A stretch of 64,000 nt of DNA from positions 153,937-217,936 of the forward strand of contig CANTFL010000471.1 in NCBI GenBank assembly GCA_947650285.1, read 5' to 3'. The first letter of the stretch is position 1, and every line of letters starts with the position of its first letter. The position numbers were made by a program, and so were the translations under genes. Under the pieces are notes generated by a model, which saw only the letters and a program-made list of their open reading frames with translations, was not told the DNA's origin and ran no database searches. The stretch is from Hyaloperonospora brassicae (Eukaryota; Oomycota; Peronosporomycetes; Peronosporales; Peronosporaceae). Below are positions 43,791 to 55,599 of the stretch, piece by piece.

Positions 43791-44304
43791 CCCGTTCTAG
43801 GCTAGGGGTCCACGACCTTCCTGAGCTCTGATGCCAATCATTGGTTGGAGACCTCTCAGGCCGAACAATACGTCATACAGGTCCCCGTCCTGACACCGAG
43901 GAACCTGATAATCTCGCGACAGGAGTCTACTCGCAGGCGTTCTGATGTTCAAGACATAGTGGTACCTAGTATATAAAGTGGCAGTCACCCCGGTAACCTT
44001 GTTGCCGGGTGACGGGATATAGTAGGTCGTAAGCGTACCTAAATATACCATACTTTCTCACTCATTTGGTCGCTCATCCAGCTCTCAAGCAATCAGACGA
44101 TAAGATCGTACGAGTCAATACCAAGGCACCGAGCCGAGACAAGAGATGCGGGTACAAATCTCGACATGATGAACTTTCGAAGTGAGCAGCATCTGAACAC
44201 CAGCGATCACGTCATGAATGAAACAGGTTGATGTTGTTTACACCCGCAGCAATGCTTACTTGGTGTTGGACATGATCCTACCTGGCACTGGACCCGCCTT
44301 GTCG
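43791..44304. other. stretch between LINE H and the duplicated block
   Basis: No gene recognised. It may include the LINE 3' untranslated region. 44218-44304 is open in one frame but unrecognised. The sequence at 44305 onward is the duplicated block. Confidence 0.4.
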
Positions 44305-46266
44305 AAGAGTCTGCTCGTCAATGCGACCTCGAGCTGGCAAACCGCCTCAGCAACAAGGGACTCGTTGTTTGTGTGTCCATACCGTCGATCTTGTTCTACG
44401 GTGCGAAGCTACTGAAAACAAAGGTGTCTGCGGCTTGCTTACTTTCGCTGAGATACTGGACGATCAATTCCACAATGATACTGAAACATCTTTTGGACGA
44501 CCAATCCCACAATGATACTGTCACATCGTTTTGCTGTAGTCATTGCGTCGAATACCATTCTGCTTGGCCTTCGTGTAGACCTCGGCAAAGACGAAGGTAA
44601 AGCTGCGCATTCTATCTCGGACACAATGATGATCTGTCACGAATTGTCTTTAGGATGAATGGTAGTTCTTGGCAGGGAGATCAACGCGATAGCATGGTAC
44701 TTGATCTCCCTGTCAAGATCCACCAATGCCTCAAGTGTAATCAGCTTCGATAGAAAGTATCAATTGTTTTGAGTTTGCGCCATGCGTAGGTGCTTCGGCT
44801 ATTTTGCGATACAGTTCAGGTGGCCGCACAAGCAGTCACGATCGCGGTACTCTATCGGCCGCTGTTGTCATCCTTTTGGAGCATCTGGTAAAGATGACGG
44901 TCGATATAGAGGCGACTGGCGGAACGGACATGGGAGGTCGGTACGAAGACCTAGATGATATCCTTCGGCCTCACTGACGAACCGAACGAAACATATGGGG
45001 CGATACACAGTGAACTGAGAGCTGGTTAGTAAGCGTCATTGTGTCGATTGACATCACGTTTCCTGACGCGTTTGACGTAGTCTACGTTGAGTTGATGCCT
45101 GCACCAAACGCACCTGTATCATCGCTGTGTTGTGCCGTATAGACGAACAGAACAGCTCCTATTCACCAAGGCACCAGCAAGAAAGGGTTCTTTGACGCTG
45201 AAGACAACCTATCAGTGTGTTTGCGTTACGAGAAGCTAATGCAACGATGGCAACTACTCGATACTGTATCGGTCATTTCACTTCGTAGGTTGGATATATT
45301 TGCATGTAGAGGCTTTGTCGCGCACACGTTATTGTTCAACATACTGGGATCATATTGACTACCACTCGACCATCACGAAGAGCGAAGAGCAAGATGCGTC
45401 TTCAACACGGCAAAATCTGTCGAATGTGCGACTTGGACGTTCAGCGGCGTTTCGGTCGGTAGCTCATCGTTCCATTTACGCTTGCACATGTAAGTTAGCC
45501 GTGTCAGCGTCCGGCAGTGTTGTCTAGCACTTGGGTACGACGAGCTTGGATCAAGTCCGTGGACGGTATTGCCACAACCTGGTTGGCAATTGTTTTGATC
45601 GACGAAGTAAGATATGCCGTTGCAGAAGTTCTGCTCCAACCCCTTGCTAAGAAGCCCATCTGACTCCCTTTGGGGCTACGTCCGAGTCTGCACACTTTAC
45701 GCGCGACTTAGAGACGACGGGCGTTTATTGCTTTTTTTCGAGTGAAAGGATTGGTGAGGACTTGGTCTTTGTGTGTGAGTCTGGTGAGAGAACTGTCAGC
45801 AGAACCGTACATATGGACTGAGGACGCTCCATGAGCCGACTGCTTGACGTGTTGCACATCGTCGCCGATCGACGCATGTTTGGAGTGGGTACAGGAGGAA
45901 CTGACCGCATGAACGATCGTTGTGACGAAACGACACTGTGCTATCGATATTTGCGTGGCGAAGCGGTGAGCCCTGGAGCAAGACCCGGCAGCGGTTGATC
46001 GTCAAACGTGTCTGTTCGGATCGTCATGCGATTGTCGAAAACGAACGGATTGCTTCTTGCGATCGATATTATTCTTCGATGGGACGAAGACCTTTTCAAG
46101 GATAGTCGAATGAGGAGTGTCTTCAAACGCACACGGTTGCAAGGATGTAATCATCGCGGTAATTTATTTCTCACAGCAAGACGGTGGCAGACCCGCCGGG
46201 AAATATAAAGTCAAACGAATATCGCAGCGATACAGATCAATTGAGAAAATGCGTTTACTCTATTTA
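44305..46266. other. non-repeat part of the left duplication copy, no gene assigned
   Basis: About 2 kb with only short frames (for example + 45300-45527 and - 45639-45373). The same frames recur in the right copy because the DNA is nearly identical, so their survival says little. One reading at 44310-44430 (D-L-E-L-A-N-R-L-S-N-K-G-L-V-V) is protein-like but not recognised. Confidence 0.4.
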
Positions 46267-49029
46267 CTACAAGCGGAGACTGCGGTAGGCCCTCTGACGA
46301 GCGGCCCCGACGCCTGGGCGTACTGCATACACGTCAACTGGCGTGTCTCTCAGACCAGTTTTACCACCGCCGACAGGCGCCTTCGAAGCCTGCGTGTTTC
46401 CCTTCGACGCCGTGGGAGGTTTCGCTGCTCCACCGACACCTCCGCCGTACGCGTTGTTGTTCTTGTCGCCACCGGCACCACCTGCCGCATTACCGACCGC
46501 ACCTCCAGCCGCTAGCTTGTCGGCCTCGGGAAAGACAGCGCCACCACCGGCTCCACCAGCAGCACCAGCAGCACTAGCAGGCTTGTCGCCACCGGCAGCG
46601 GTCTTGTCGCCACCGGCAGCGGTCTTGTCCCCGCCGGCAGCGGTAGTTGTTCGGTCTTTGCCGTCACTCACAGGCTGTCCAGCACCTTTCGTGCTGTCTC
46701 CACCCGTCTCGGCAGCTCCACCGACACCTCCGCCGTACGCGTTGTTGTTCTTGTCGCCACCGGCACCACCTGCCGCATTACCGACCGCACCTCCAGTCGC
46801 TGGCTTGCCGGCATCGGGAACGACAGCGCCACCACCGGCTCCACCAGCAGCACCAGCAGGCTTGTCGCCACCGGCAGCGGTCTTGTCGCCACCGGCAGCG
46901 GTCTTGTCGCCACCGGCAGCGGTCTTGTCGCCACCGGCAGCGGTCTTGTCGCCACCGGCAGCGGTCTTGTCGCCACCGGCAGCGGTCTTGTCGCCACCGG
47001 CAGCGGTCTTGTCGCCACCGCAGCGGTCTTGTCGCCACGCAGCGGTCTTGTCGCCACGCAGCGGTCTTGTCGCCACCGGCAGCGGTAGTTGTTCGGTCTT
47101 TGCGTCACTCACAGGCTGTCCAGCACCTTTCGTGCTGTCTCCACCCGTCTCGGCAGCTCCACCGACACCTCCGCCGTACGCGTTGTTGTTCTTGTCGCCA
47201 CGGCACCACCTGCCGCATTACCGACCGCACCTCCAGTCGCTGGCTTGCCGGCATCGGGAACGACAGCGCCACCACCGGCTCCACCAGCAGCACCTGCAGG
47301 CTTGTCGCCACCGGCAGTCTTGAGCAGGTCTTTAGCACGGTCTTGTCAGGTACGGTCTTGTCGCACCGCAGCGGTCTTGTCGCCACCGGCAGCGGTCTTG
47401 TCGCCACCGGCAGCGGTCTTGTCGCCACCGGCAGCGGTCTTGTCGCCACCGGCAGCGGTAGTTGTTCGGTCTTTGCCGTCACTCACAGGCTGTCCAGCAC
47501 CTTTCGTGCTGTCTCCACCCGTCTCGGCAGCTCCACCGACACCTCCGCCGTACGCGTTGTTGTTCTTGTCGCCACCGGCACCACCTGCCGCATTACCGAC
47601 CGCACCTCCAGTCGCTGGCTTGCCGGCATCGGGAACGACAGCGCCACCACCGGCTCCACCAGCAGCACCTGCAGGCTTGTCGCCACCGGCAGCGGTCTTG
47701 TCGCCACCGGCAGCGGTCTTGTCGCCACCGGCAGCGGTCTTGTCGCCACCGGCAGCGGTCTTGTCGCCACCGGCAGCGGTAGTTGTTCGGTCTTTGCCGT
47801 CACTCACAGGCTGTCCAGCACCTTTCGTGCTGTCTCCACCCGTCTCGGTAGCTCCACCGACACCTCCGCCGTACGCGTTGTTGTTCTTGTCGCCACCGGC
47901 ACCACCTGCCGCATTACCGACCGCACCTCCAGTCGCTGGCTTGCCGGCATCGGGACGACAGCGCCACCACCGGCTCCACCAGCAGCACCAGCAGGCTTGT
48001 CGCCACCGGCAGCGGTCTTGTCGCCACCGGCAGGGTCTTGTCGCCACCGGCAGCGGTCTTGTCGCCACCGGCAGCGGTCTTGTCGCCACCGGCAGCGGTC
48101 TTGTCCCCACCGGCAGCGGTAGTTGTTCGGTCTTTGCCGTCACTCACAGGCTGTCCAGCACCTTTCGTGCTGTCTCCACCCGTCTCGGTAGCTCCACCGA
48201 CACCTCCGCCGTACGCGTTGTTGTTCTTGTCGCCACCGGCACCACCTGCCGCATTACCGACCGCACCTCCAGTCGCTGGCTTGCCGGCATCGGGAACGAC
48301 AGCGCCACCACCGGCTCCACCAGCAGCACCAGCAGGCTTGTCGCCACCGGCAGCGGTCTTGTCGCCACCGGCAGCGGTCTTGTCGCCACCGGCAGCGGTC
48401 TTGTCCCCTCCGGCAGCGGTAGTTGTTCGGTCTTTGCCGTCACTCACAGGCTGTCCAGCACCTTTCGTGCTGTCTCCACCCGTCTCGGTAGCTCCACCAA
48501 CACCTCCGCCGTACGCATTGTTGTTCTTGTCGCCACCGGCACCACCTGCCGCATTACCGACCGCACCTCCAGTCGCTGGCTTGCCAGCCCCGGGAACGAC
48601 AGCGTCGCCAACCTTGCCTGTTGCTCCATCCGCGCACGGTTTCACATTGCTACCAGTACCAGCGTTTCCGCCTGCACCGGCAGTCGCAGACTTTCCTGGT
48701 CCATTGGAGACATTTGAGACAGGTCCAGCAGCTCCATTAACTCCGCTGTTAACATTGCCATTTTTGCCGCCGCCATCAGCAGCGCCAGCGTATTGGTTGA
48801 CCGCGTGTTGGTTGACCGCGTGTTGGTTGCCAGCGTATTGGTTGCCGACCCCCCGCCCGAACAGCCCTACGTTGATACCAACTACGCCGCGGACGCCGCC
48901 ACGAGGAGCATCGTACGGTCGCGCGAAAAGCGGGCCAAACGTCTGTGCGGCTTCCGTCTCGGCGTGAACATCACCCGAAAGCGCTGACACGGCGAGGCAC
49001 ACTGCGGCAAACTTGCTGCTTGTAAACAT
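46267..49029 (-). pseudogene. secreted Gly/Ala-rich repeat protein, left copy, frameshifted
   Basis: The N-terminus is intact and reads as in the right copy: signal peptide from the Met at 49029, the N-Q-Y-A-G/N-Q-H-A-V repeats, then modules. The frame is lost at about 48030, where one base is missing from a heptad unit. Further one-base losses occur near 47954, 47201, 47102 and 47020-47060, and a scrambled stretch at 47320-47370. Six modules can be counted, against four in the right copy. The C-terminal frame is correct again below about 46990. Either it is a pseudogene or the indels are residual errors in a hard-to-read repeat. Confidence 0.8.
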
Positions 49030-49082
49030 AGTTGCAGTTGGTTGTCCCGAAAACAAGGGCTGCTGGAATGTATCTCGACGGA

Positions 49083-49101
49083 GAAAAGTTGACAATGAGC
49101 T
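49083..49101 (-). promoter_or_regulatory. oomycete-type start-site motif of the left secreted-protein copy
   Basis: On the minus strand GCTCATTGTCAACTTTTCT fits the oomycete initiator plus flanking element. It is the same as at 63719-63737 and lies about 60 bp before the Met at 49029. Confidence 0.6.
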
Positions 49102-49364
49102 CGAGACTGTGGGTCCCCCTTTTCCAGATCAGTGCATCATCGCCAAGACTGCAGTCGGGCACGCTCGGGATACCCGGCCAGACTCGACTGCAAAACACAG
49201 GTGGCTGGCCAGCGGACGTACACATGATGGCCGCCAGCTTTCTCTCAAGAGGATAGATGAGTTCATATTGCTTCGAACGGCCACGCGTCATATGTTTGAA
49301 ACACCGTCAGCTGTAGGCGACCAGAAGCATTCGCATTGTTTTGAACAGCACTAACCTTTTCTTC

Positions 49365-51270
49365 AAATAGCCACTCGTCATATGCGGGATAGATCCATCT
49401 GCAAAGGTCGCACCAAGAGCGCATCTCATGAGGACGCTGCCGAGCTGCCGAGATCATGGCGGTCCTGTGTCGAAGCAAAGATGGTAGCTTCGGACGTGGT
49501 CCATGTGCCTTGAATGTGCTTCCCCGTGCGCGATTGCACTGACGGATCTTGACAGAGCTTGATAGAGAGTCCATGGAAGCAATGCGGCCTTGTCGTATTC
49601 GTGATAGGAAGGACGTCTACGTCGTATCGAGTGAAACGTGTGACGATTCAACTTCGACTTTGTCGATCCAGACGTTTTAGTACGGCACATATGGACAAGA
49701 CGACATATGGTGCGTGGTAAACATCGTCGACCGGGCCAGTAGAACGACCTTATTCGTCACATGCCACTTCTTATCCGACTTGTCTCGCGGACAGCGTCTC
49801 CAACAGATGGTCGTCGTGTCATCTCTCGGGTATTGTCAACCACCAGTGGATTGGGTGGCGAGACTTCGTGAGCCATCGACGCGTTGGTAGCTGTCTCGGT
49901 ATGTGTATCGGATGCAAACTCGGCGCTGTCGCAACGACGGTAGATATGCACGTAACCACTTCACCGCATGTCTCGGGCTTGTATCGTTTTCTAACCCGCG
50001 AAGATCTCTCGGCGGGGTACTGCAGTACGCCGTTTCAGCGGGTATCTGGAACTAAGCGATGGTCAACGATGTGATCATCGTTGCTACAACGAACGTGCAG
50101 ACTCGCTTGTCAACATAGAGCGATGGGCGCCACACCCAGCTGCAGGTTCGCTACAATTGAGCGATTCATGCGGAAGACCGATGGAATAGTCACGGGCCTT
50201 TTGTGTAGTTATGTCAGCACTCGATAATGCTGTATGACACCGCGCAAGACGTGCTCGTGCCAGTCTTAGGGGACCGCACAATACAAAGTCCTACGGCTTC
50301 GCTGTACAGTAATGCGCGCTAGGAACGATATCGGACGAGAGACCGACGGTATAATGGACATACGTAATCGCTAGGCATAGTGCTAAACGACTTTGATGTA
50401 CCTCACTGAGAAACGATGTGATCCTGTAATTTTTGATCACGCTATGTGGTTTCGGATAGATTGCCACTCAATAGGGCGTATGGGTGTGTCGGGGACGTTC
50501 TCATACGCACCTATCTGAGTGGCACCTCTGCATCCTCGAAACCACACTTGCTGCCGGCGTCTTTCGGTGTGCTGTCTCTTTGAATGCAGACCATACCACT
50601 GGATGGACAACGTGTACAATCATAGCAGGCGCTAGTGTGATCAATTTGTGAGGACCGGAAGGAAGCGTCTCTCCGGCACCGTCGGATCGAAGCGTGCTGG
50701 TGGCGTCCTCCTTGACGACTGACTTCTACTATCTGCTTCTCAACACGGAGTCAATGACTCCGCGTCAAACGTAGATGAGTGTCGATTTCCGATCGAGTGT
50801 TCGTGCTCGATTTTGTGCGGTAAGCCTGTAAGGGGATTCTTTTTTGTTCGTTTGGGGAAGTAGCATAAGCTACGTGTATAACTGCAGTTGTTGGACATAG
50901 TGACACAGCATCGATGAACGCGACCATGTATGTGCTCGCGGGTTGTATTCGTTCAAGTCTCGTGTCGTCACTTGTTTCTAGTTATGCGTACATTCCCGCA
51001 AGCGTAACCATGTGTGCAAAATAATCCATGAAAACATTTCTTCCTTACGGTCATATAGGGGCGTGCCCAATCCGTACTTCAAATTTTACTATTCCGTACT
51101 TCAAGCGCGCCAAATGTTTGTCCGGACAAAAATCAAATTACTCGTCGGACAATTAATTTGTTTTTAAAAGGAAAATTATATCTTGTCATGCTTTAGTGAA
51201 GGGGGTTGGAGTTACGGAGTTTATTGAGCGTTCTTGTTAAGTTCTGGTTCCCTTATCCATTAACCTTTAC
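49365..51270. other. unassigned stretch of about 1.9 kb
   Basis: Only short frames, none recognised. Near 51070-51110 the 11-mer CCGTACTTCAA occurs twice, and about 51100-51200 is A+T-rich. If the duplication continues beyond the window, this stretch should have a copy to the right. Confidence 0.4.
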
Positions 51271-51311
51271 ACAAAGTTGTATCTGAGATATTATAAAGCT
51301 TCATACACCAC

Positions 51312-51330
51312 ATCCATTTCATTCATCCGC
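51312..51330 (+). promoter_or_regulatory. possible initiator motif before the 51340 ORF
   Basis: TTTCATTCATCCG just before the ATG at 51340 resembles the TCATT core of the oomycete initiator, and TATTATAAAG lies about 30 bp further up. The match is partial. Confidence 0.35.
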
Positions 51331-51339
51331 TACTCCAAA

Positions 51340-51663
51340 ATGTCGACAAACGTTACTGACCATGATTGCGCTGCCCTTGATCGTCCTCTTGAAAGAAGTA
51401 CCCCCGTCACTATTAGTAAAATCTACCAAGAGACTCATGTATCCACTGTCGAGTCCAACCATTTAGGCTGCAACGACGATACAGAAACGCATGAAGACGG
51501 TCAAATTCATGGCGGTAACAAAAATTTTGTGGAGGAGTAAAGCGTGTTTGTGAATTTGACCACCCTGAAGACAACGAAGTGGAATACCACTTTGAGTTTG
51601 ATGTATGTCTAACCCATTTTGAAGGACAAGAGTTTGATACGTTCGAGAAACTCGGATGGCTTC
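51340..51663 (+). pseudogene. host-like ORF cut by the LTR of element J
   Basis: Begins M-S-T-N-V-T-D-H-D-C-A-A-L-D in reasonable context (CCAAAATGTC), runs to a TAA at 51538, and continues in a second frame from about 51543 as R-V-C-E-F-D-H-P-E-D-N-E-V-E-Y then E-F-D-T-F-E-K-L-G-W. The first base of the LTR (51664) then interrupts it. The composition is that of a soluble acidic protein; I recognise no domain. The frame change may be a mutation or an unrecognised small intron. An in-frame upstream ATG at 51277 exists, but the promoter-like sequence favours 51340. Confidence 0.45.
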
Positions 51664-52158
51664 TGTAACGGGGTTGCACCACATGTGTGACTTACACAAC
51701 AAGTGTGAGTAACATAACATGTGTGAGTTACACACGGGACGGAGTCCCATTAAAGATAATATTCGAACACCATATCGATTCTCGAAGGTTGGCGCGTGTC
51801 AGCCGACCGAATTGGTAAATCATTTTAGAGGTAATGATTAGAACATTAGTGTTTAGATTAAGTACGTTTGTTAAGGTGTTCTTTTGGATAAAGATAAATA
51901 AAGTTCAGTTCACCTTTTGATCACTTAAGACACGTGTCCCACGAGGCGTCTTGAACGTTCAGGTCTTAGCAATGCATGTGAAGGTAGGTACTCTTGAGCA
52001 CTATGTGCTGTGATTCTGTTGAATCGTTTGGTCCCCCAGGAACAGAGATCGTAAGCACTCTGAGCTTGTTGACTCTCTGAGTCGGGTTCTCTGAACCAAA
52101 ATTGCTCGTAGAGCGTTAAGTCTTCCTCTGACTCAAGGAGCTGTGTAGTTTCGCGACA
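51664..52158 (+). repeat. 5' LTR of element J
   Basis: Starts TGTAACGGGGTTGCACC and ends TTTCGCGACA. From about 51895 on it is nearly identical to the 5' LTR of E. Before that it is different sequence, with repeated TGTGTGA/ACACA motifs not found in the other LTRs. Confidence 0.8.
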
Positions 52159-52177
52159 CTTGGTAGCAATCGTAGTC
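52159..52177 (+). other. primer-binding site of element J
   Basis: CTTGGTAGCAATCGTAGTC directly after the 5' LTR, identical to element E. Confidence 0.7.
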
Positions 52178-52217
52178 AATCTACACCTGAGTCGGTAACG
52201 ACGGATACTCTGTGAGG

Positions 52218-53250
52218 ATGGAGCAATTTACATCCCTCACTGAAGCCCAAAAGTCGCGCTTGATAAGCTGACCGCGGCCGTAGGCCCTGAGCATGTGGAG
52301 TTTCTAGCTGCACAAGGTCCCGATGTGCTCAAAGCACGAGTCGAGGCCTTCATGCAGTATGAACGGCCCTTCGAGGGCAGGTTCAAAACCAAGTAGCGTC
52401 GGCTATGCCAACACGCGTTGTGGCAATGCCAGACGAAGGGACTAAGCCTCGTATCCATAGGGTAGACGTCAAATGTTTTCCAAGAAAGGAGATGGAAACT
52501 TCACCCTCTAGACTCCGTGAGATTTAGATGACCATGAGATCTGGTCTTATCTCACTGGAGCATCAGCAAGTCTCGCTGGCCATCTCAACTGTTGATGGGA
52601 GAGCTAGAGAGTGGGCTCTGACGTGCAACACGTCGGTTGACTTGGCGTTTCCCACACGGGATTTGCTCAAGTTAGACCTATTGCGAGTTTTCTCGCCGCC
52701 TAACCGGGCTTACCGCGTGCGCTCACGCTTCTTGTCTACCCGTCAGGGTAAGAATGAGCTAACGAACTATGTCCAGGAGTTGAGAACTCTGATGGCTGCA
52801 ATGCAGTCTGATCCTCTCCCTGAGACAGTCTACGTGACCGTCTTCATGGAAGGTCTTCGTAATGGCGTTGCTAGGACCGAGGTGTTTCGGGTCCATCCCT
52901 GGACCTTTGAGGAGGCTGTTAGCATCGCTCAAAACGATAAGCACAACTACAAGTCGGCCAGACTTGGTTGGGATGGGTACAACCCAAGCTTCGAGAGGGC
53001 AACCTCTGCGAGCACCTCGACTGACTGTAAGCCAGAACCGATGGATCTCAGCCATGCTGAAGATGAAGATGAAGCAGAGCTTCATGTTGCAGAGCAACGA
53101 CGGGAAGTGAAACGCTGTTACATGTGCGGAAGCACTAAACACTTGCGTCCCACTTGTCCTTTGCGTAAGCAACACCCGTCTCCTATGGGTCGAAACCCCA
53201 GCCACAACCAGAAGCCTGTTATGGCGCGGGGAAACATCGACACCCAGTAG
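52218..53250 (+). pseudogene. gag of element J
   Basis: Starts M-E-Q-F-T-S-L-T-E-A-Q-K at 52218, shifts frame within 40 bases, and is open from 52528 to 53250 (240 codons): L-E-H-Q-Q-V-S-L-A-I-S-T-V-D-G-R-A-R-E-W-A-L (capsid region), F-L-S-T-R-Q-G-K-N-E-L, Y-V-Q-E-L-R-T-L-M-A-A-M, an acidic E-D-E-D-E-A-E-L block and the zinc knuckle C-Y-M-C-G-S-T-K-H-L-R-P-T-C. It ends at N-I-D-T-Q-stop. Confidence 0.85.
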
Positions 53251-53306
53251 GCGCGGGGCGCCCTACTGGGGTAGAACTGAGTTCTGTCACTTCTCTACGA
53301 GGTAGG

Positions 53307-54641
53307 GTGAAACAGGGCTTAGCCCCACCGAGCTCTGTGCCCACCAGCACAGAGCGTGGATACAAACCTGGCTTGTTAGTCGCCGAGGCGAAAATTAAAG
53401 GCTTTGAGAAGCATTGGTCGATCCTAATTGACTCCGGAGCATCATGCGATTATGCTCGACGTCGTTGCTATGAGGGGAGTCAGCGATATGCTGAAGCGCT
53501 CAGGCGCACGAGGGTGATTCGATCACCGTTCTTTTAGCGACTGGTAGTCGCGTCACGGTGCCTAAAGTTCCGTTGAACTTAGGTGTGAAGTTTTTGGCCT
53601 TTGACAGCATTGAACGCTGCCTTGTCCTGGATGTGGATTTGATATGTGATCTCATCCTAGGTATTGCTTGGCTTGAACGCCATGAGCCATGGATTGATTG
53701 GAGGTCTAAGACCTTAGGCGCCACGCGAAATGTTTCCAGCAAAGCTTTGGAGAGTCATGAACCCACCTTTGCTAGGCAACAAAAGCGCTATTGGCGCGAG
53801 CCATTGACAGAAGATGTCAATGTGCTGGACGTTGGTATGTCAGAGTTAATTAACTCCGATGTCCATGACATGAATGGTGATCGTAACGCTTTCACTGTCC
53901 GTAGTATGACACGTACACCGTTGAGTGATACTCTTCGTGTTAATGAGTCACCGCATGCTGCAGGCATGGTTGGTCTAGGACCGAGTCATCATGAATGTAA
54001 TTTCTCTGATGTGAGTGGGGTGGCACGTAAAATTCCACCGAGTGAGGGTGGCCGAGGTGGCACCTCACTGAATGTTGGTAATGACATTGATGGCGAGAAG
54101 CCAGAGTATTCAGGGCTAGGCCTAAATGCTAAACGTGAAGTGGCACGTGAACTCCCACCGAGTGAGGGCGGCCGAGGTGGCACCTCACTGAATGTCGGTA
54201 ATGACATTGATGGCGAGAAGCCAAAGCGTTCACGGCTAGGCCCGAATGCTGTTCGTGAAGTGGTACGTTTAAATCCACTGGGTGAAGTGTTCGAGTTACG
54301 TAATACTTCACCAGATGTCGTTCAAGACATGAGCTCTCGTATAGAGCGTGCTAAGATGAATAGCAACCACGGGGAACCCATTGTACCAGCCTTCAAATGG
54401 TGTAAGATCTCCTTGAAGAAACAATCCCGACCCTATACGAGGCGTAAGGCCTCCTCGAAGAATCAATCCCGACGTCGGGTGACACCTGTTCATTGCCCAA
54501 GGTCTAAGACGTCACGAAGTGATAATTGTGAAAATACACTATATACACTTGTCAATGGGTTGACTGGCCATGTTGATGGGAACATTAGTCTTGAGACCCT
54601 TCCATCCTTATATACTCTCTTTGACCTAGACGAGATTTCCG
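53307..54641 (+). pseudogene. protease and protease-RT linker of element J
   Basis: S-I-L-I-D-S-G-A-S-C-D-Y near 53420-53455 is the retropepsin loop. A frameshift near 53520 is followed by a 384-codon frame from 53558 that holds L-I-L-G-I-A-W-L-E-R-H and then the long linker. In the linker a 40-residue unit containing P-P-S-E-G-G-R-G-G-T-S-L-N-V is present twice, against once in element E. The linker ends near 54640 at the RT start. Confidence 0.75.
54020..54259 (+). repeat. 120-bp tandem duplication in the J linker
   Basis: GTGGCACGTRAA... begins at 54020 and again at 54140, giving two 40-codon units in frame. Element E has a single unit. Confidence 0.8.
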
Positions 54642-55588
54642 ATGGTCGAATTCCGCCAAGCCTTGCTGGCAGGAGAGCTGTCCGATTTCGTGGTCATCCG
54701 ACCCGATGTTGAGTTGAACTCATCCTCGTTATTCAACGAGTCCTTTCTTAAGGACACAAGGGTGGCACGTAGTGCGCCAAGTAGATTCTCGATCCTTAAG
54801 GATCCTCTTGATCCATTTTATCCTTTTGTGAAGGAATTTCAAGACGTGGTGTGTCACAACCCACCGTCCGTTTTGCCTTCCGATAGAGGTGTACGTCATG
54901 AGATTGACTTGGTTCCTGGAAATAAATACTGCGTAACACGGCAGTGGCCTTTACCGAAGGAACAGTGTGACGTCATTGACGACTTCTTTCAGGCAAAGCA
55001 CGCGGGAGGAATGGTTCGTGAGAGCAAATCTCCTTCTTTCACACGGACATTTTGTGTCAAAAAGCCCGATTGGAAGTGGGCATTGTTCATGCTTACAATA
55101 AGCTTTATGCGGCCATCATCGCGGCTGAGACACCTATTCCGAGGAAGGATGTTCTTCAGAACAATATGATGGGATGTACAATGTACAGTGCGCTCGACTT
55201 AGTCGATGGTTATTACCAGCTGCTCATGCAGGAGAACGATATTCCGCTGACAGCGGTCAGCACTCCAAGCGGTATGCTCTGGGAGTGGCTTGTTATGCCG
55301 CAAGGGTTATCAAATGCCCGGGTTAAATTCAACCGTCTTGTGACACAATTGTTCAGACCTCAACGAGGTTATGCGCAGAAGTTCTTTGATTACATCTTTG
55401 TCCATAGTCGTGCTATGAACGGTCGGTCTGCTGTGGACAGTCACATTGACCATTTACAAGCGGTGCTCGAGTGCATGCGCACGAATAAGCTGTACGCCAA
55501 CGCATCTAAGTGCATCGTTGGTGAAGAAGCGATTTTCTTTTTCAGGGTTCTTCATTGGGAAGCGAGGCCTTCGAGCGGATCCAGCTAG
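54642..55588 (+). pseudogene. reverse transcriptase of element J, catalytic Asp changed
   Basis: Pieces 54642-55169 and 55052-55588 overlap in different frames (shift near 55070). They give V-R-H-E-I-D-L-V-P-G-N-K-Y, P-L-P-K-E-Q-C-D-V-I, Y-S-A-L-D-L-V-D-G-Y-Y-Q-L and M-P-Q-G-L-S-N-A. The catalytic box reads F-F-D-Y-I-F-V-H-S: the second Asp of Y-x-D-D is Tyr (TAC), which should abolish polymerase activity. Element E has Y-F-D-D here. Confidence 0.85.
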
Positions 55589-55599
55589 GGTAAGAGCCA

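Larger units (their letters stand above)
44305..49364. repeat. segmental duplication, left copy
   Basis: Matches 59491-64000 nearly base for base outside the coding repeat. The offset is 15186 bp at the left end and 15185 after a one-base indel near 45183/60369. Its extra length (about 550 bp) lies within the repeat array of the secreted protein gene. The match runs to the last base of the window, so the true right end is unknown. Confidence 0.95.

Noticed and set aside
46647..48717. Plus-strand frames of 491 and 542 codons over the left gene copy
   Set aside because: Same shadow effect, with frame switching at the indels.
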